Positions 40,353 to 51,489 of a stretch of 64,000 bases of DNA are shown here, piece by piece. Below the pieces are notes generated by a model. The model saw only the letters and a program-made list of their open reading frames with translations. It was not told the origin of the DNA and searched no databases. Both the position numbers and the translations under genes were made by a program. The DNA is taken from positions 186,001 through 250,000 of the forward strand of contig NC_089188.1 of the NCBI RefSeq assembly GCF_947507565.1, written 5' to 3'. How positions within the stretch are numbered: position 1 is the stretch's first letter; the number at the start of each line of letters is the position of its first letter. Source of the DNA: Oscarella lobularis (Eukaryota > Porifera > Homoscleromorpha > Homosclerophorida > Oscarellidae).

Positions 40353-43300
40353 ATGCATAAGCAGCTGCTCATCTTTCTCTCTCTCGCTTTCTGCTCGAAT
40401 CGACTTCATATTGGAGCCGATAGTGAAGGCGAGTGCAGTGGTTGCCCAGACGCTTTGAACAAGTGGCTGAAAATGTCCGAATGGAGTAGCAACAGACCCT
40501 CATTACGCGAAAATTTCGCTATGGCGGCATATCGACGTAGCCAAAATGCGGCTTCAAATTCTTCCAACTTTTACACATCGCGTACTCGTCTTCTATTTCA
40601 GGGAGGCGAAATTTCACACGGCAGTTTCTCTGACTCGTGGATATACAGCCCTGGAATTAACTCGTGGGCTCTTGTAACGCCCCCCTCCGATTTAGGTTTG
40701 CGTTCCGGTCACTCTCTTACAACGCTTTGCGAAACGCGAGTAATTCTGTTTGGAGGAAACAGGTCGTTAGAACAAAATGTATGGCTCTTTGACGGCACTC
40801 GTGAAGAGTGGCTACTACTTTCATTTTCTCCTCTTCTTCCCTCACCTGCGGGACTTACGAAACATTCAGCAAGTGCCGTTTGGCGCGAGGAAAGTCCGTG
40901 TCAGTGCAAGGAGTCTTTATTCATATACGGTGGACGCAATAATAACACGAATGTTTATGAAACTGATAATTTGTGGGAGATGTACTGCGTACATGACACT
41001 GACGAGAATAACATGACATATCGTTGGAAGTTTCTTGGAAATAGCGCTACCTCCGACACGTATTGGGCACCAAAGCTATCTGAGCACCTATCTTTTACGA
41101 TAAAAACGGATCTGTTTTTGCTTGGCAATAATCATACCTGCGATACCTCAAAAAGATTTTGTTTGATCGACAAAAGCGGTGTTTGGAAACTAGATACGCT
41201 TACTTTAACGTGGTCACATTACGACAATTTTTCCACCGTCATCCTTAGTAGATTTCAGCCAAGTTCTGGAACTTACCTTAAAGAGTTAGGGTTAGTGCTA
41301 ATGGCAAATGGCAGTAAAGCTTTTACTTACGATGTTCAAGCGAAGCAACAAACGATACTCACTCTTACTTCTGACACGGAAACCGGCGTCAGTTTGCCAC
41401 AAAGCGACGCGCCTACTGCGATTAGCGTTGAAAAGAATGTGTTCATGTTTGCGAAGAAATGCTTCGACAGTGGCTGCGAAACATTTCCTGCAGCGTGGAC
41501 AGTAGAACTCGATTCAGCTAAAAACGAGAGCAACGCGACAGATTTGACTCTAACTAGTTTGACTTCGCCTCGTCTTTCTCCTTCCACTACCGATTGCTTC
41601 AATACAGACTCTCCTCCAATTGTGTATGGAATTGGAAGTTCTCTTTTATTTAAGTGCACTTCTGATGCTGCTACAAAGCTTGGATGTGGGCATTCATTCG
41701 AAGGCCCGTTATGGCAATTGGACTTTGACTCAAAGAGGTGGATGCTATACACACCTGACCAGCAAATACCCTTTCACTTAGGTGCTTCGTCAGTTTTTGA
41801 TAGTGATAGCCTTGTGGTTTTTATGGGTTTGTGGATTGACAAAGGGGGAATTTACAACATAACAAATGAGCTATGGGTATACACAGTTAGCAGAAGAGTA
41901 TGGAATCAGGTTCAACAACCTGAAACCGGGCCAAAAGGTCATATATACGCTTCTCTTACACCCATGAAAAACGGATCACTAATTCTATACGGCTCTTTTG
42001 AAGATACCTGCTGTGGTCAGGCAGAGTTTTGGATACTGAACCTAAACTTGACTACACTGTCTGCTACGTGGTATCGTCCGCGCCACCACTGCAATCAATC
42101 GATTCTCTGCAACGCGTGTATAAACGCCAACAATTTTTACGGTCATTCATCTACCTATGCAAAAGTTGTCAATGACTATTTGTTTGTTTACGGCGGGTTA
42201 TCCAACAAAAGCACTGGTGATCCTTGTAATTCTGATATATTTTACGTAAACGTAACCAATCCTAACTCACCTTGGAAACGTTTTACTTCAATCGACGGCG
42301 GCTGTGTTGTAGCTTCGGAAAGAATTGGCTCCTATATATTTATAGCATTAAGAAATTCGTCCCGTTACATATCGCTGAAGAAATTCGACAGCGTTGAAGC
42401 CGAAGAAAACACAACTCTGATTACAGCTGAGCCATCGGCTAAGATGTTTGGCTTTCTCGTAGTTCTAAAAAATTATCTTTTCACAGTTCGGATGAGTCAC
42501 GAGTATCCAATCAGATACCAGCCATTCCTCTACTCCTTTCAACTTGGATGCTTGCCCGGAACAAACAGCTCCGACATTAGTCTCTATTCTTGCCAAAAGT
42601 GTCCAAAAAACGATTACTGTAAAGCCGTTGGATCAAAGGAATCCACACATTGCCCTCCTCACTTAGTCACACCCTCCAGTGGATCAACTTCGGAAGAGAA
42701 CTGTACTTGTCCGGACAACTGGTGCTCCCACGGCAAATGTAAGCTTAACCCTGACTATAGTATTTTCTGCCAATGTCACTTTGGATATAATGGAGAAAGG
42801 TGCCAAACTCCAATTCTTCTTATCATCAGCTCCGGATCTCTGGCTGCGGTGCTTCTCGTCATTGCTACTGTCTACTGCATCAAGAAGATAAGGCGACACC
42901 GGAAAATGGCAATAAGCAAAAACGAACAGTTGCAAAGAGCGCAAATGGAGTTAGATCAAGCGGAGAAGACGGTGACCAAACTGTCGAACATTTGGGCGGT
43001 CAATCATGAAGAAGTAGTTTTCAAAAAAACGATTGGACAAGGATCATACGGCATTGTGTGGAGCGCTGAGTATCGCAACCAGGTCGTTGCCGTCAAAGTT
43101 CTCAAAATAAGCGCAGACGATTGCACCAATGAACAGCTTCGAGACTTCAACGACGAAAGCGAATTACTGCAGTCGATATGTCACGGTAACATTGTCCGGT
43201 TCATTGGCACCGGAAAGACAACTGGCGACAATCCATTCATCGTTCTTGAATTCATGGAACGTGGATCAGTGCGCAGAGAATTAGACACGGAATATCTAAA

Positions 43301-43912
43301 CAAACTCATGCCAATACATCTCCAAGTAAAATACGCCCTCGATGCAGCCAGAGGTATGAACTATCTGCATAAACAGGGTCGAATGCATCGCGACCTCAAG
43401 TGCGACAACTTGCTTATTGACAATCGCGGCGTCGTCAAGGTCGCTGACTTAGGCTGCACAAAAATCGTGCCGCAAGTAATGGACAACGGACTTAAACGCG
43501 TGGGACCCGTACGAGGAACAAAAGGCGTCGGCACATCTTTTTTCAGAGCACCAGAAATTGTTTTGGGACGCGAATACGACTTGTCCGTCGACGTATACAG
43601 CTACGGAATTGCCTTGTGGGAAATTCAAACAGCGAAACATCCCTATTGGGAACACACCCAACTTGGTTTGTCTTCGAGTGAAATTCTCAATCAGATCGTT
43701 TCAAACGAGCTTCGTCCTGAGTTTGCATTCGCTGGGGATAAACAGATGAAGGAACTGACTGAGTTGTGCTGGAGTGCAAGTCCGTATCGGCGACCCACAT
43801 TTGACGGCGTTGTGCTCAAGTTGGAAGCGATTTGTTATCAGCACGAAATCGGTAAAATGAGCGTACTAAATTTTCTTTCTATTACGTTTTTAAACTTTTA
43901 GCAGTCAATTGA
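40353..43912 (+). CDS. Kelch-EGF-transmembrane-TKL kinase receptor (2 exons)
   Basis: Proposed exons are 40353-43851 and 43902-43912. The 50-base intron (donor atcg|gtaaaa, acceptor aacttttag) removes a read-through tail and ends the protein at a TGA at 43910-43912; without splicing the frame stops at 43899-43901. A signal peptide (MHKQLLIFLSLAFC) opens a large ectodomain with Kelch-type repeats (LLFQGG, VILFGG, LFIYGG, LFVYGG) and many NxS/T sites. A Cys-rich module and an EGF domain (near residues 780-812, ending CQCHFGYNGERC) precede a transmembrane helix (about residues 821-845), a short coil and a kinase (about 885-1165) with IGQGSYG, VAVK, MHRDLK, ADLG and RAPEIV. The HRD Arg is present, unlike in the soluble cluster. 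The near absence of introns contrasts with its neighbours and suggests retroposition or intron loss. Confidence 0.88.
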
Positions 43913-45846
43913 GAAATGCTTTGGAAAAAGGAACCAAGAGAACTCCCTTCGACGCACCGTAACTTAATGTCCCTCCGTCTTGTAAGCGTTTCAGTTCGGT
44001 TAGTGCATGTCAAGTCACGACGTTTCGTTATGTTTACCAATTTTGTTGTAATTTTATGTTATGCAAAATGACCCTGAAATGGCGACAGGTATTTACCATT
44101 ATTAGCGCTCTGTCTGGTGGAAATCTGTCGAAGTCCCTAATTTTGTAGGGCAAATGGGTTTTTACAAAAAAACGAGTAAAAGCCGTTCATCCTTATAAGT
44201 CCGGGACATTTCGTTAGATATGTTGCTGTGCGAAGAGAAGAGTTTTACGTCATTTTAATGAAAAAGTTGTAATCAATTAAAGTAAACGAAACTTCCATGA
44301 AAAAGCCCTCTAACGCAAAAACTAAAATAGGAGGGCGTTCAAAGTAACAGACAACACTGCAACCATAAGAATCCAACCAAGAACAACAATAACTACTCCG
44401 ATCTAACATTTCAATTAAATTTCCGAATTTCTCCAAAAGGGTCTCCCAAAGGGTCTCCCAAAAGTTCCTCAAAAAGGGACCCCACCAAGGACAATCAATG
44501 TAATATCACAAAAGAGGAGAGCCAAGCACCTAAAGAATCCAATAGGATCATTGTGAACGTCTCTTGGGCGCAGAGGACTACAACGAAGAAAATATTCGCT
44601 GCACGTGATCGGAAACGGTTACATAGATTTCTATTGCTTACAACGTTAAAAAAGTCCTATGATCTAACAACTGCATTCATAGTACACGCGACTGCGTTGA
44701 TCACAGTACGAAGTGACGTGCAGTAAAAAATACAAAGAAAGACACGCCCCCGACTGACACCGTGTCGGATGGCCAAAGGAACTTCTTCGTCGAAGCCTTT
44801 CGCAAGACAATATCTAGACAAAAAAGCGAGTATCCATTCAAAACAACTACGTACTTACCAAAATAGACGAAAATGAAGCGCGTCTGTGTTTGCGTGACCC
44901 AGGTCGCACCACGTGGAGGTCCAGACGCTTCGCAACCCAGCCGACCCTCACCAACAGCATGAATTGAATCAGAACCCACCTTGAGTGAGCCTCCGAGGTT
45001 CGTTGCCACCCCAGGAGACGGCTATCGCCACCGCCGAAGAGGCCCGCTCATCGTGTGCTCGACGTGGAGGAGAGCCGGCGAACGCCGACGCTGTCCCGTG
45101 TTATACCAAGGAAACAATCCTTGATAAGACGGAGCGTGTTTTCCCGATGCGAAAGCCCCTAGAGGTCTTAGGGATGTGCCTCTAATCACTTTCGCACCGT
45201 TGCTCCAGGACCGTGCGTCGGAATATCGCTCGCCCCTCTGGCTCCCTGTCTTCCAACGACTCACCAAGCGTACGAGCGAGTTCTCAAGCGACGGGGTTAC
45301 GTAAAGAGGGAGAGCGCCGTGCACAACTTTATGTACTCCCGCGCGAACGATGACGCCAGCTTTTCTCTGATTGGACGTCGGGTGTGCGTGACTAACCGCA
45401 GGGATGTCACGAGAGACAGCGTTGCTTTTTGCACCTCTACGCGCAACCAAATAAGGAAATATTTGGAGCGATCACGCGCGTGCAGCGTTTCTCCCAAAAG
45501 AAAGGGGAACAAGAGACGGCACGTGCACGTACGCATGGCCAAGATGTCGGACGTGTGACGTCAACGTTTTGTTCACCATCTCGACGAAACGCGAGGAAAG
45601 CGCGTCGATAGGCGACACGAAAAGATCTAACTCATTCAATGGATTTCGCCTTTTAAAAGAAATGCGGCGAACTCGATGGAACCGTAGTGAATTAGAGGTT
45701 TCGCGATATCGAGTCGTACATTCGTACTATATCTCAGTTTTGGGGCTTCAGATCAAAGCAGAAAACAGCATTTGAGTTGCATTTAGTCGTAGAATTGAGA
45801 AGAACGCGCTCGCTCACCCGCGTTTCGCTTCGCGAATGCGTGAATA
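43913..45846. other. Intergenic before the retrotransposon
   Basis: Short direct repeats (ggtctcccaaa) occur near 44440-44465. Several reading frames without family, splice support or ATG context were seen on both strands at 44700-45780 and were not accepted. Confidence 0.5.
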
Positions 45847-45957
45847 TGTAGTAAGGTCTAATCCGGGCTAACGGGAGGGAGGATAGATAATGGGTAGTTG
45901 GAGAGATAATAAAATAGTCTAGTCTGAAGTCTGGGGTAAGCACAACGCTTCACTACA
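45847..45957 (+). repeat. Left LTR (111 bp)
   Basis: Identical to 50908-51018 across all 111 bases. It is very short for a Ty3/Gypsy LTR. The termini are TGTAGT and ACTACA, a 6-bp inverted repeat. Confidence 0.93.
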
Positions 45958-45958
45958 C

Positions 45959-45976
45959 TGGTGACAGGAGTCCTCA
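45959..45976 (+). promoter_or_regulatory. Primer binding site candidate
   Basis: TGGTGACAGGAG directly follows the LTR, starting with TGG as expected for pairing to a tRNA 3' CCA end. The tRNA was not identified. Confidence 0.5.
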
Positions 45977-45991
45977 TCTCGACGCCGTCCG

Positions 45992-46337
45992 ATGACCGAC
46001 CAGCCGAACGACACAGACCAGCCCCCCGACCCCGCCGACGTGAAACCGCCCGACGGCCTCGGCGGCGCATCCGCCGCTCTTCGCTTCAGCTCTCTCCTCC
46101 CCCCGCCATTTCGCGCCGCTCCGGATCAATCCTGGGAAGACTGGGAGGAAGACTTCACATCTTGCGCACAACTCAATCACTGGGACGACGCCGCCAGCCG
46201 CCACGTGCTTCAGCTGCGGTTACAAGGCCCCGCTCGCGAAGCTCTTCGTTCATTGTCACCGGCGACGAAATCTCAGTTAGCCACGCTTCTCGCCGCTCTT
46301 CGAGATCGCTTCCTGCCGGCCAATCATCACGAGGTTA
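45992..46337 (+). CDS. gag: gag, N-terminal part (interrupted by inversion)
   Basis: An ATG at 45992 opens a Pro/Asp-rich start followed by a capsid-like helical segment (WEDWEEDFTSC, then LQLRLQGPAREAL). The homologous continuation is not downstream but on the minus strand at about 49830 going left, so the frame beyond about 46337 is antisense integrase sequence and not gag. Capsid or nucleocapsid function is assigned from family layout. Confidence 0.75.
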
Positions 46338-49300
46338 CACAAGTGGCGTATTACGCGTCCTTCAAAGCTTGGGCCTTGATCGGAGTGAAGTATTCGGGGA
46401 ACGCCGTGTCGCGATACAATTCCGTCGTAGAGAGCCCGTGCCACCGTCTCGCTCTTTTGGTCTGCAGTAGCAAATGCTTCCGGCCAGCGGGTGAAGTAGT
46501 CGGTACATACCAAGACATATCGATTTCCCCGAACGGTCCGAGGAAGTTCAAGGAAGTCGATCGAAATCATTTCAAACGGCCCGCCGACGGGAATTGACCT
46601 CAAGGGCGCTTTTGGGCGAGGCGCTACGGCGTTCGCTCGTTGACAGGTCGAGCAGCGACGAATGTAATCGTCAACGTCGGCGGAAAAGCCTGGCCAATAG
46701 TAGCGTTGCAGAAGTGTGTCGGTGGTTTTGCTGACGCCGAGATGACCGCTGAGAGGATCGCCGTGAAGTTGTTGCAAAATTGTTGGAACGAGGGCTTGCG
46801 GCACGACGAGGACCGACGTTGTTTCCAACCGGGCACCAAGACGACGGTTGCGTCGCAAAATGTTGTGGTCGTCGAGCTGTAGCTGGTCCCACAATTGCCG
46901 GTAGCGGCGATGTGCGCCATCGCGCCAAACTCCTTCTGCTGGTGGTCGTCCTTCGTCCGCTCGAAGGCGGGCAATCACAGTCGCTAAGACATCGTCGGCT
47001 TCCTGCATAGCGCGGAGTTCTGCAACGTTGGCGCTCGCTGGTATCGTTGTGACGGCACACATTCGCGACAGTGCGTCAGCGTCAACGTGCAATCGTCCTG
47101 GCTTGTACTCCACTGTGAAGGTGTACTGGCTCAGGGTGTGCAGCCAGCGACCGACTTTTCCCGCGGGATGCTTCATCGTGTTCAGGTGGACTAGCGGTCG
47201 GTGGTCAGTCACGACAACGAACGGTGCTCCCAAGAGGTATGGGTGAAAATGCGCTGTACCCCATTTAATAGCGAGCAGCTCCTTCTCTGTCGCGCTATAG
47301 TTCGTCTCCGTAGCACTCAGCTTCTTGCTGGCGAAGGCAATGGGGCGTTCGTGGCCGTCGATAATTTGGGAAAGGACGGCGCCAAGTCCAACATCACTGG
47401 CGTCTGTTTTGAGCCTGAATTGTTCCGAAAAGCGCGGAAACGCCAGTACAGGGGCTTCGGTCAGCTTTTCCTTTAGGGTAGCAAAGGCACGCTCTGCTTC
47501 CGTTGTCCAGGTGAATTTGGAATGGCCTGTCGTCAAGTTGTGAAGAGGAGCGGCGATGGTGGAGAATCCAGGGACAAAACGACGATAGTACCCAGCAAAA
47601 TTGATGAACGATCGTACTTCCGTTTTCGTACGCGGGTTGGGCCAATTCCGGACTTTATCCACTTTTGTCGGATCCGTCGCGATACCCTCAGCGCTGACGA
47701 CGTGCCCCAGGTACGGCACCTCCGATCGCACAAATTGACACTTTTCCGTGCGTAATTTCAGCCCAGCCGTGCGTAGCCGCTCGAAGACTGCGCGTAGGCG
47801 GCAAAGGTGTTCCTCGAAGGTGCGTGAGTGTACAAGGACGTCGTCGAGGTACACCAGGCAGGAGTCGAGCGTGAGTCCCCGAAGTACAACATCCATCAGA
47901 CGTTGGAATGTGGCTGGTGCATTTGTAAGTCCAAACGGCATCACTTGAAATTCGAAGTGGCCGCCGTTCGTCGAAAAGGCAGTTTTAGCCCTGTCTTCCG
48001 CAGCCAGAAGGACCTGCCAATAGCCAGAAGCTAAGTCCAACGTCGTGAAGAATAGGGCGCCTCCGAGACTGTCCAGGGTCTCGTCGATGCGAGGGATGGG
48101 GTACGCATCCTTCACCGTAATGTCGTTGAGAAGGCGGAAGTCTACGCAAAACCGGAACTTCCCATTTTTCTTCGTTACCAGGATGACCGGGGACGACCAC
48201 GGGCTGCAACTCGGGGTGATGATTCCTTCATCCAACATTTCTTGGACTTGGCGATTTGTTTCGGCGCGGAGATGAAAGGGCTGACGATATGGACGTTGAT
48301 GAATTGGGCGGTCCGTCGTAGTAACGATGCGATGCTGGCAAATATTAGTGCGCCCCAGATCGGACGGGTGGCGACTGAAAATGTCGTTGTATTCCATGAG
48401 GAGAGTCTCTAGAGCTGCACGTTGTGAAGGTGTCAGAGTGGGCGTGTCCGGAAGTGGCGGTATCCACTGATCGCGTGGCGACGTATTCGAAATAGGGGCT
48501 GTTAGTGTCGAGGGATCGATCTCTTCCGCCGTTCCGAGCCGCTTGCCTTTGTACAGTTTACGTTGTCCGCCCACATTGAAAACCCTGACAGGGATGATGC
48601 CAGTAGTGTTGTTGGTCAATGACGCGGCGACAATCAGGTCGTATTTCTCCGCCAGTTGCTCTGATGGTTCGAATAACAGCGGATGAGACGACGACGTGCA
48701 ACGCTCCTTGGTATCGGGACAGATGACGGCACCGGCGACTATCATTTCCATCTGGCCGGGCGGAAACACGACGGACTCAACGAGTACGACTGAGTACAAC
48801 GGAGACGACGGGGTCGGTGATGCGGGCAACAACGAAGGTGGGGGAGGGGCGATGAGTGGGTGGGAAAATCCCGACGGCAATCGTAATTGACGACGCGAGA
48901 CGAGTAGATCAATGTCGTGTTGGGTGATGAAATCCGCACCGAGGATTGGATTGGTAGCGATCGGTGCGACACGAAAATAGTGTTGCGTTGACCACGTCCC
49001 GATTGTAAGTGGAAGATTCAGTGCGCCGAGAACCGGGATGTTATGTCCGCTAGCCATCGATAACTGTTCGGTCGACTGTTGGATATTCGTCGGGGCGAAT
49101 GACGGCGGGACGATCGAAACGGCCGCGCATGAATCGAGGAGGCACCGGCTCGAGTGGCCATTTACCATAGCGTCGACTTGAAAGACAGCGGCGGACTGAG
49201 GTGATACCGGTTGCAACGCGCCGACCGCGAAGGGTGGGAGTAAAGGTTCGTCGCGCGAAGGGAGCGGGTAACACTGTTGATGGGTGTCATGTTTTGCGCT

Positions 49301-49876
49301 AAATTTCGTGCACGTCATGCGAATATGTCCCATTTCACCACAATTCCAACAGCGGCGCTCTGCCAGGGGCACAGACGAACGTGGGGCGTACGGAACGCCA
49401 GACGACACAGCGAACGAAGCGTGAGCCGGTGACTCCAGGCGAATAACGCGGTTGAGAAGAGATGAGAGTAAGGTAGATTGTTGTTCGACTGCTTTCAACA
49501 AGGTGTCGGCAGGTGCGGCCGAGGCGATAAGTGAAGGTGGCACCGTTGAAGTGGGGATCGATTGTCCGCCGTCAGCGCGGCGACGTTCTTCGGCTAACTC
49601 GGCAGCGTTCACTTCCAGCGCAATGCGAATTGCGTCGTCTAAGCTCTTCGGGTTGCCGTAGCGAACGCGGAGACGGAGATTGCCGTCCCGAAGACCATCG
49701 AGAAATTGGTCGCGACTGAGCAGATCGCGTTGCGCGATATCCATCGTGGGGAAAGCTTGTGCGGCGAGGCCCCGAATCGCGTTCCCAAAAGCCAAAATAC
49801 CTTCGTCGCTGCGTTGCGTGCGGAGCCGAAATGTTGTGCCAGATGATGGGATTAGAGAAAACGCGCACAACCCCAT
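46280..49876 (-). CDS. pol: gag C-terminus-pol polyprotein, inverted and missing its integrase end
   Basis: One open frame of about 1199 codons on the minus strand. In order: end of capsid, a CCHC zinc knuckle (CWNCGEMGHIRMTC, residues 176-189), an aspartic protease-like region whose active-site motif reads DSC (residues 248-250) instead of DTG/DSG, reverse transcriptase with YLDD (about 676-679), RNase H (TDASDVGLGAVL, about 824), and integrase with its HHCC zinc motif (H1038, H1045, C1075, C1078) and two of the three catalytic acidic residues (D1107 and D1166). The third, Glu, lies on the opposite strand at about 49896. Homology ends near 46338, so the last 20 residues are antisense gag; the first 14 or so codons, right of about 49838, are antisense integrase. 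Expression from the LTR is not possible in this orientation. Confidence 0.88.
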
Positions 49877-50895
49877 ACCATCCCCAAGGCGATGGCCTGG
49901 TTGAAAGGTTCAACCGCTCCCTCCTCGGCATCCTCCGGAAGTACTGCGGGGACCGCCCTCTCGACTGGGATCTGTGGCTACCGTCAGCGCTCCACGCTTA
50001 CCGCGTTGCAAAGCAAACCTCGACAGGAGCATCGCCCTTTGAGCTGCTGTACGGCAGGAAACCCCGCCTGCCAACCGACGTCGCGTGCAGCTGCGCAACC
50101 CCGCCGCCAACGGATACATCAGAGTATCTTCAACGGTTATCCACGGAGATGGTTAGAGCACGGGAATTAGTGGATGCCAATTTGACGGCGGCCCAGGAGC
50201 GACAACGTCAAGGCGTGACACCCCACGTACGTTTGTACTCGCCCGGCGACCTCGTCTACCTGCATGATCCAGGCCGACTGCGGGGAAAAGCCTACAAGTT
50301 ACTTTCGGTATGGGACGGCCCATTTAAAATTCTGCGAAAACAAGGAGAGAATGACGTTTACCAAATCCAACATTCACACAAAGGAGGGCGACGGAGATGG
50401 GTACATCACGACCGCTTACGCCCGTGCTATCAACCCATCGATGCGCCGCACGACGAAACATCCAGCACGACAACGACGGATGCTGCAAACGACGGACAAA
50501 CACTCGGAACCCCTACGACACCGAATCATTCGCAACCACAGCCAGGGACCGGAGCGAACGAAACACCACACCGTACGGACGTCGGAGATGTAACGGACTT
50601 CGAGAACGTCATATCCTGGGTCCCGAGCGGCCCTGTAATCACGCCTCAACCAATCGCAAGACCAGCGGCTCCGACACCAACTCCAGCCGTCAACGTGCAA
50701 CCGCAACCGATCGTAAGTCCGGTAGCCCCGCCCCCTGACAACGTCCACCCTCAGCAACCACCCCCACTCACACCAGAACCGATCGGAAGGGAAGACGAAC
50801 CACCCGAACGACCACGTCGGATCACGCGACTCCCAGTGCGTTTTGAAGACTACGTCCTAGATGCCACGTCAGACAGCGATGAACACAGTTCGTAG
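49834..50895 (+). CDS. Integrase C-terminal part with GPF module (separated by inversion)
   Basis: On the plus strand the sequence resumes the integrase core (TTPYHPQGDGLVERFNR, carrying the catalytic Glu), continues through ASPFELLYGRKPRLP and a GPY/F-type module (VWDGPFKIL, then VHHDRLRPC), and ends in a long Pro/Thr/Gln-rich tail at the TAG at 50893-50895. Reading left of about 49834 is antisense gag, so no start codon belongs to this piece. Confidence 0.85.
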   Translation: MCQMMGLEKTRTTPYHPQGDGLVERFNRSLLGILRKYCGDRPLDWDLWLPSALHAYRVAKQTSTGASPFELLYGRKPRLPTDVACSCATPPPTDTSEYLQRLSTEMVRARELVDANLTAAQERQRQGVTPHVRLYSPGDLVYLHDPGRLRGKAYKLLSVWDGPFKILRKQGENDVYQIQHSHKGGRRRWVHHDRLRPCYQPIDAPHDETSSTTTTDAANDGQTLGTPTTPNHSQPQPGTGANETPHRTDVGDVTDFENVISWVPSGPVITPQPIARPAAPTPTPAVNVQPQPIVSPVAPPPDNVHPQQPPPLTPEPIGREDEPPERPRRITRLPVRFEDYVLDATSDSDEHSS

Positions 50896-50907
50896 GCGCC
50901 GTAGTAG

Positions 50908-51018
50908 TGTAGTAAGGTCTAATCCGGGCTAACGGGAGGGAGGATAGATAATGGGTAGTTGGAGAGATAATAAAATAGTCTAGTCTGAAGTCTGGGGTAA
51001 GCACAACGCTTCACTACA
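50908..51018 (+). repeat. Right LTR (111 bp)
   Basis: Identical to the left LTR. It begins 12 bases after the integrase stop codon; the interval (gcgccgtagtag) is not a typical polypurine tract. Confidence 0.93.
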
Positions 51019-51022
51019 AATA

Positions 51023-51480
51023 AGCTGTCTGAGCCGCTTCGATCCACGACGATTTCGCCGTATTTCGATCCATATTTAGTCGCGCAGAGATAATCGATCG
51101 CCTACATTGCATAAAATTCGTACAGTAGAGAGAAAACACTTCACGTCGAGCACGCTAAGATGGAGGCCCACCGAAAGGAGTCTTTCCTAATTTTCGCGAT
51201 CTGGCGCCGTAGGTTTAGACTTTTCGCGGCGTTCGACGCACCAGGCTACGTCAAGCTTCCATCTGTAGGACAGTAGTGACTCGTTCCCCCCTTTCTCGAC
51301 TTCGGCCGAAAAATCGTCGCTAAGTTCGGGATAACAGAAACATACTCGGACGAAAAAAAGTTGATCTTTCCTTATATTAGCAAAAGGATACAGGATTTTC
51401 TGGAAACGATCGTCGTACGTGGTTGTAGACATGTTATTTGCATGGTTTTCTAAAGCGTTGTACCGCCATATCCAATGGCG
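51023..51480. other. Intergenic, no gene seen
   Basis: An 81-codon minus-strand frame (51187-51432) has no recognisable relatives. No repeats are seen. Confidence 0.4.
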
Positions 51481-51489
51481 TCAAATGGG

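Larger units (their letters stand above)
45847..51018 (+). mobile_element. Ty3/Gypsy LTR retrotransposon with internal 3.5-kb inversion
   Basis: Two identical 111-bp LTRs (45847-45957 and 50908-51018) begin TGTAGT and end ACTACA. AATA flanks both sides (45843-45846 and 51019-51022) and is probably a 4-bp target-site duplication. A primer-binding-site-like TGGTGACAGGAG starts 2 bases after the left LTR. Inside, the first part of gag and the last part of integrase are on the plus strand, while the rest of gag, protease, reverse transcriptase, RNase H and the first part of integrase are on the minus strand. Element orientation is therefore plus with an inverted middle, about 46338-49838. No clear polypurine tract is seen before the right LTR. 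Identical LTRs and long open frames indicate a recent insertion followed by inversion, or an assembly error. Confidence 0.9.

Noticed and set aside
44701-45009. 102-codon minus-strand frame
   Set aside because: It begins at a GTG without an upstream ATG or acceptor and has no recognisable domain.
45961-49904. Arg/Ser- and Pro-rich open frames on the plus strand opposite pol
   Set aside because: They are antisense shadows of the GC-rich gag and pol frames and match no protein family.
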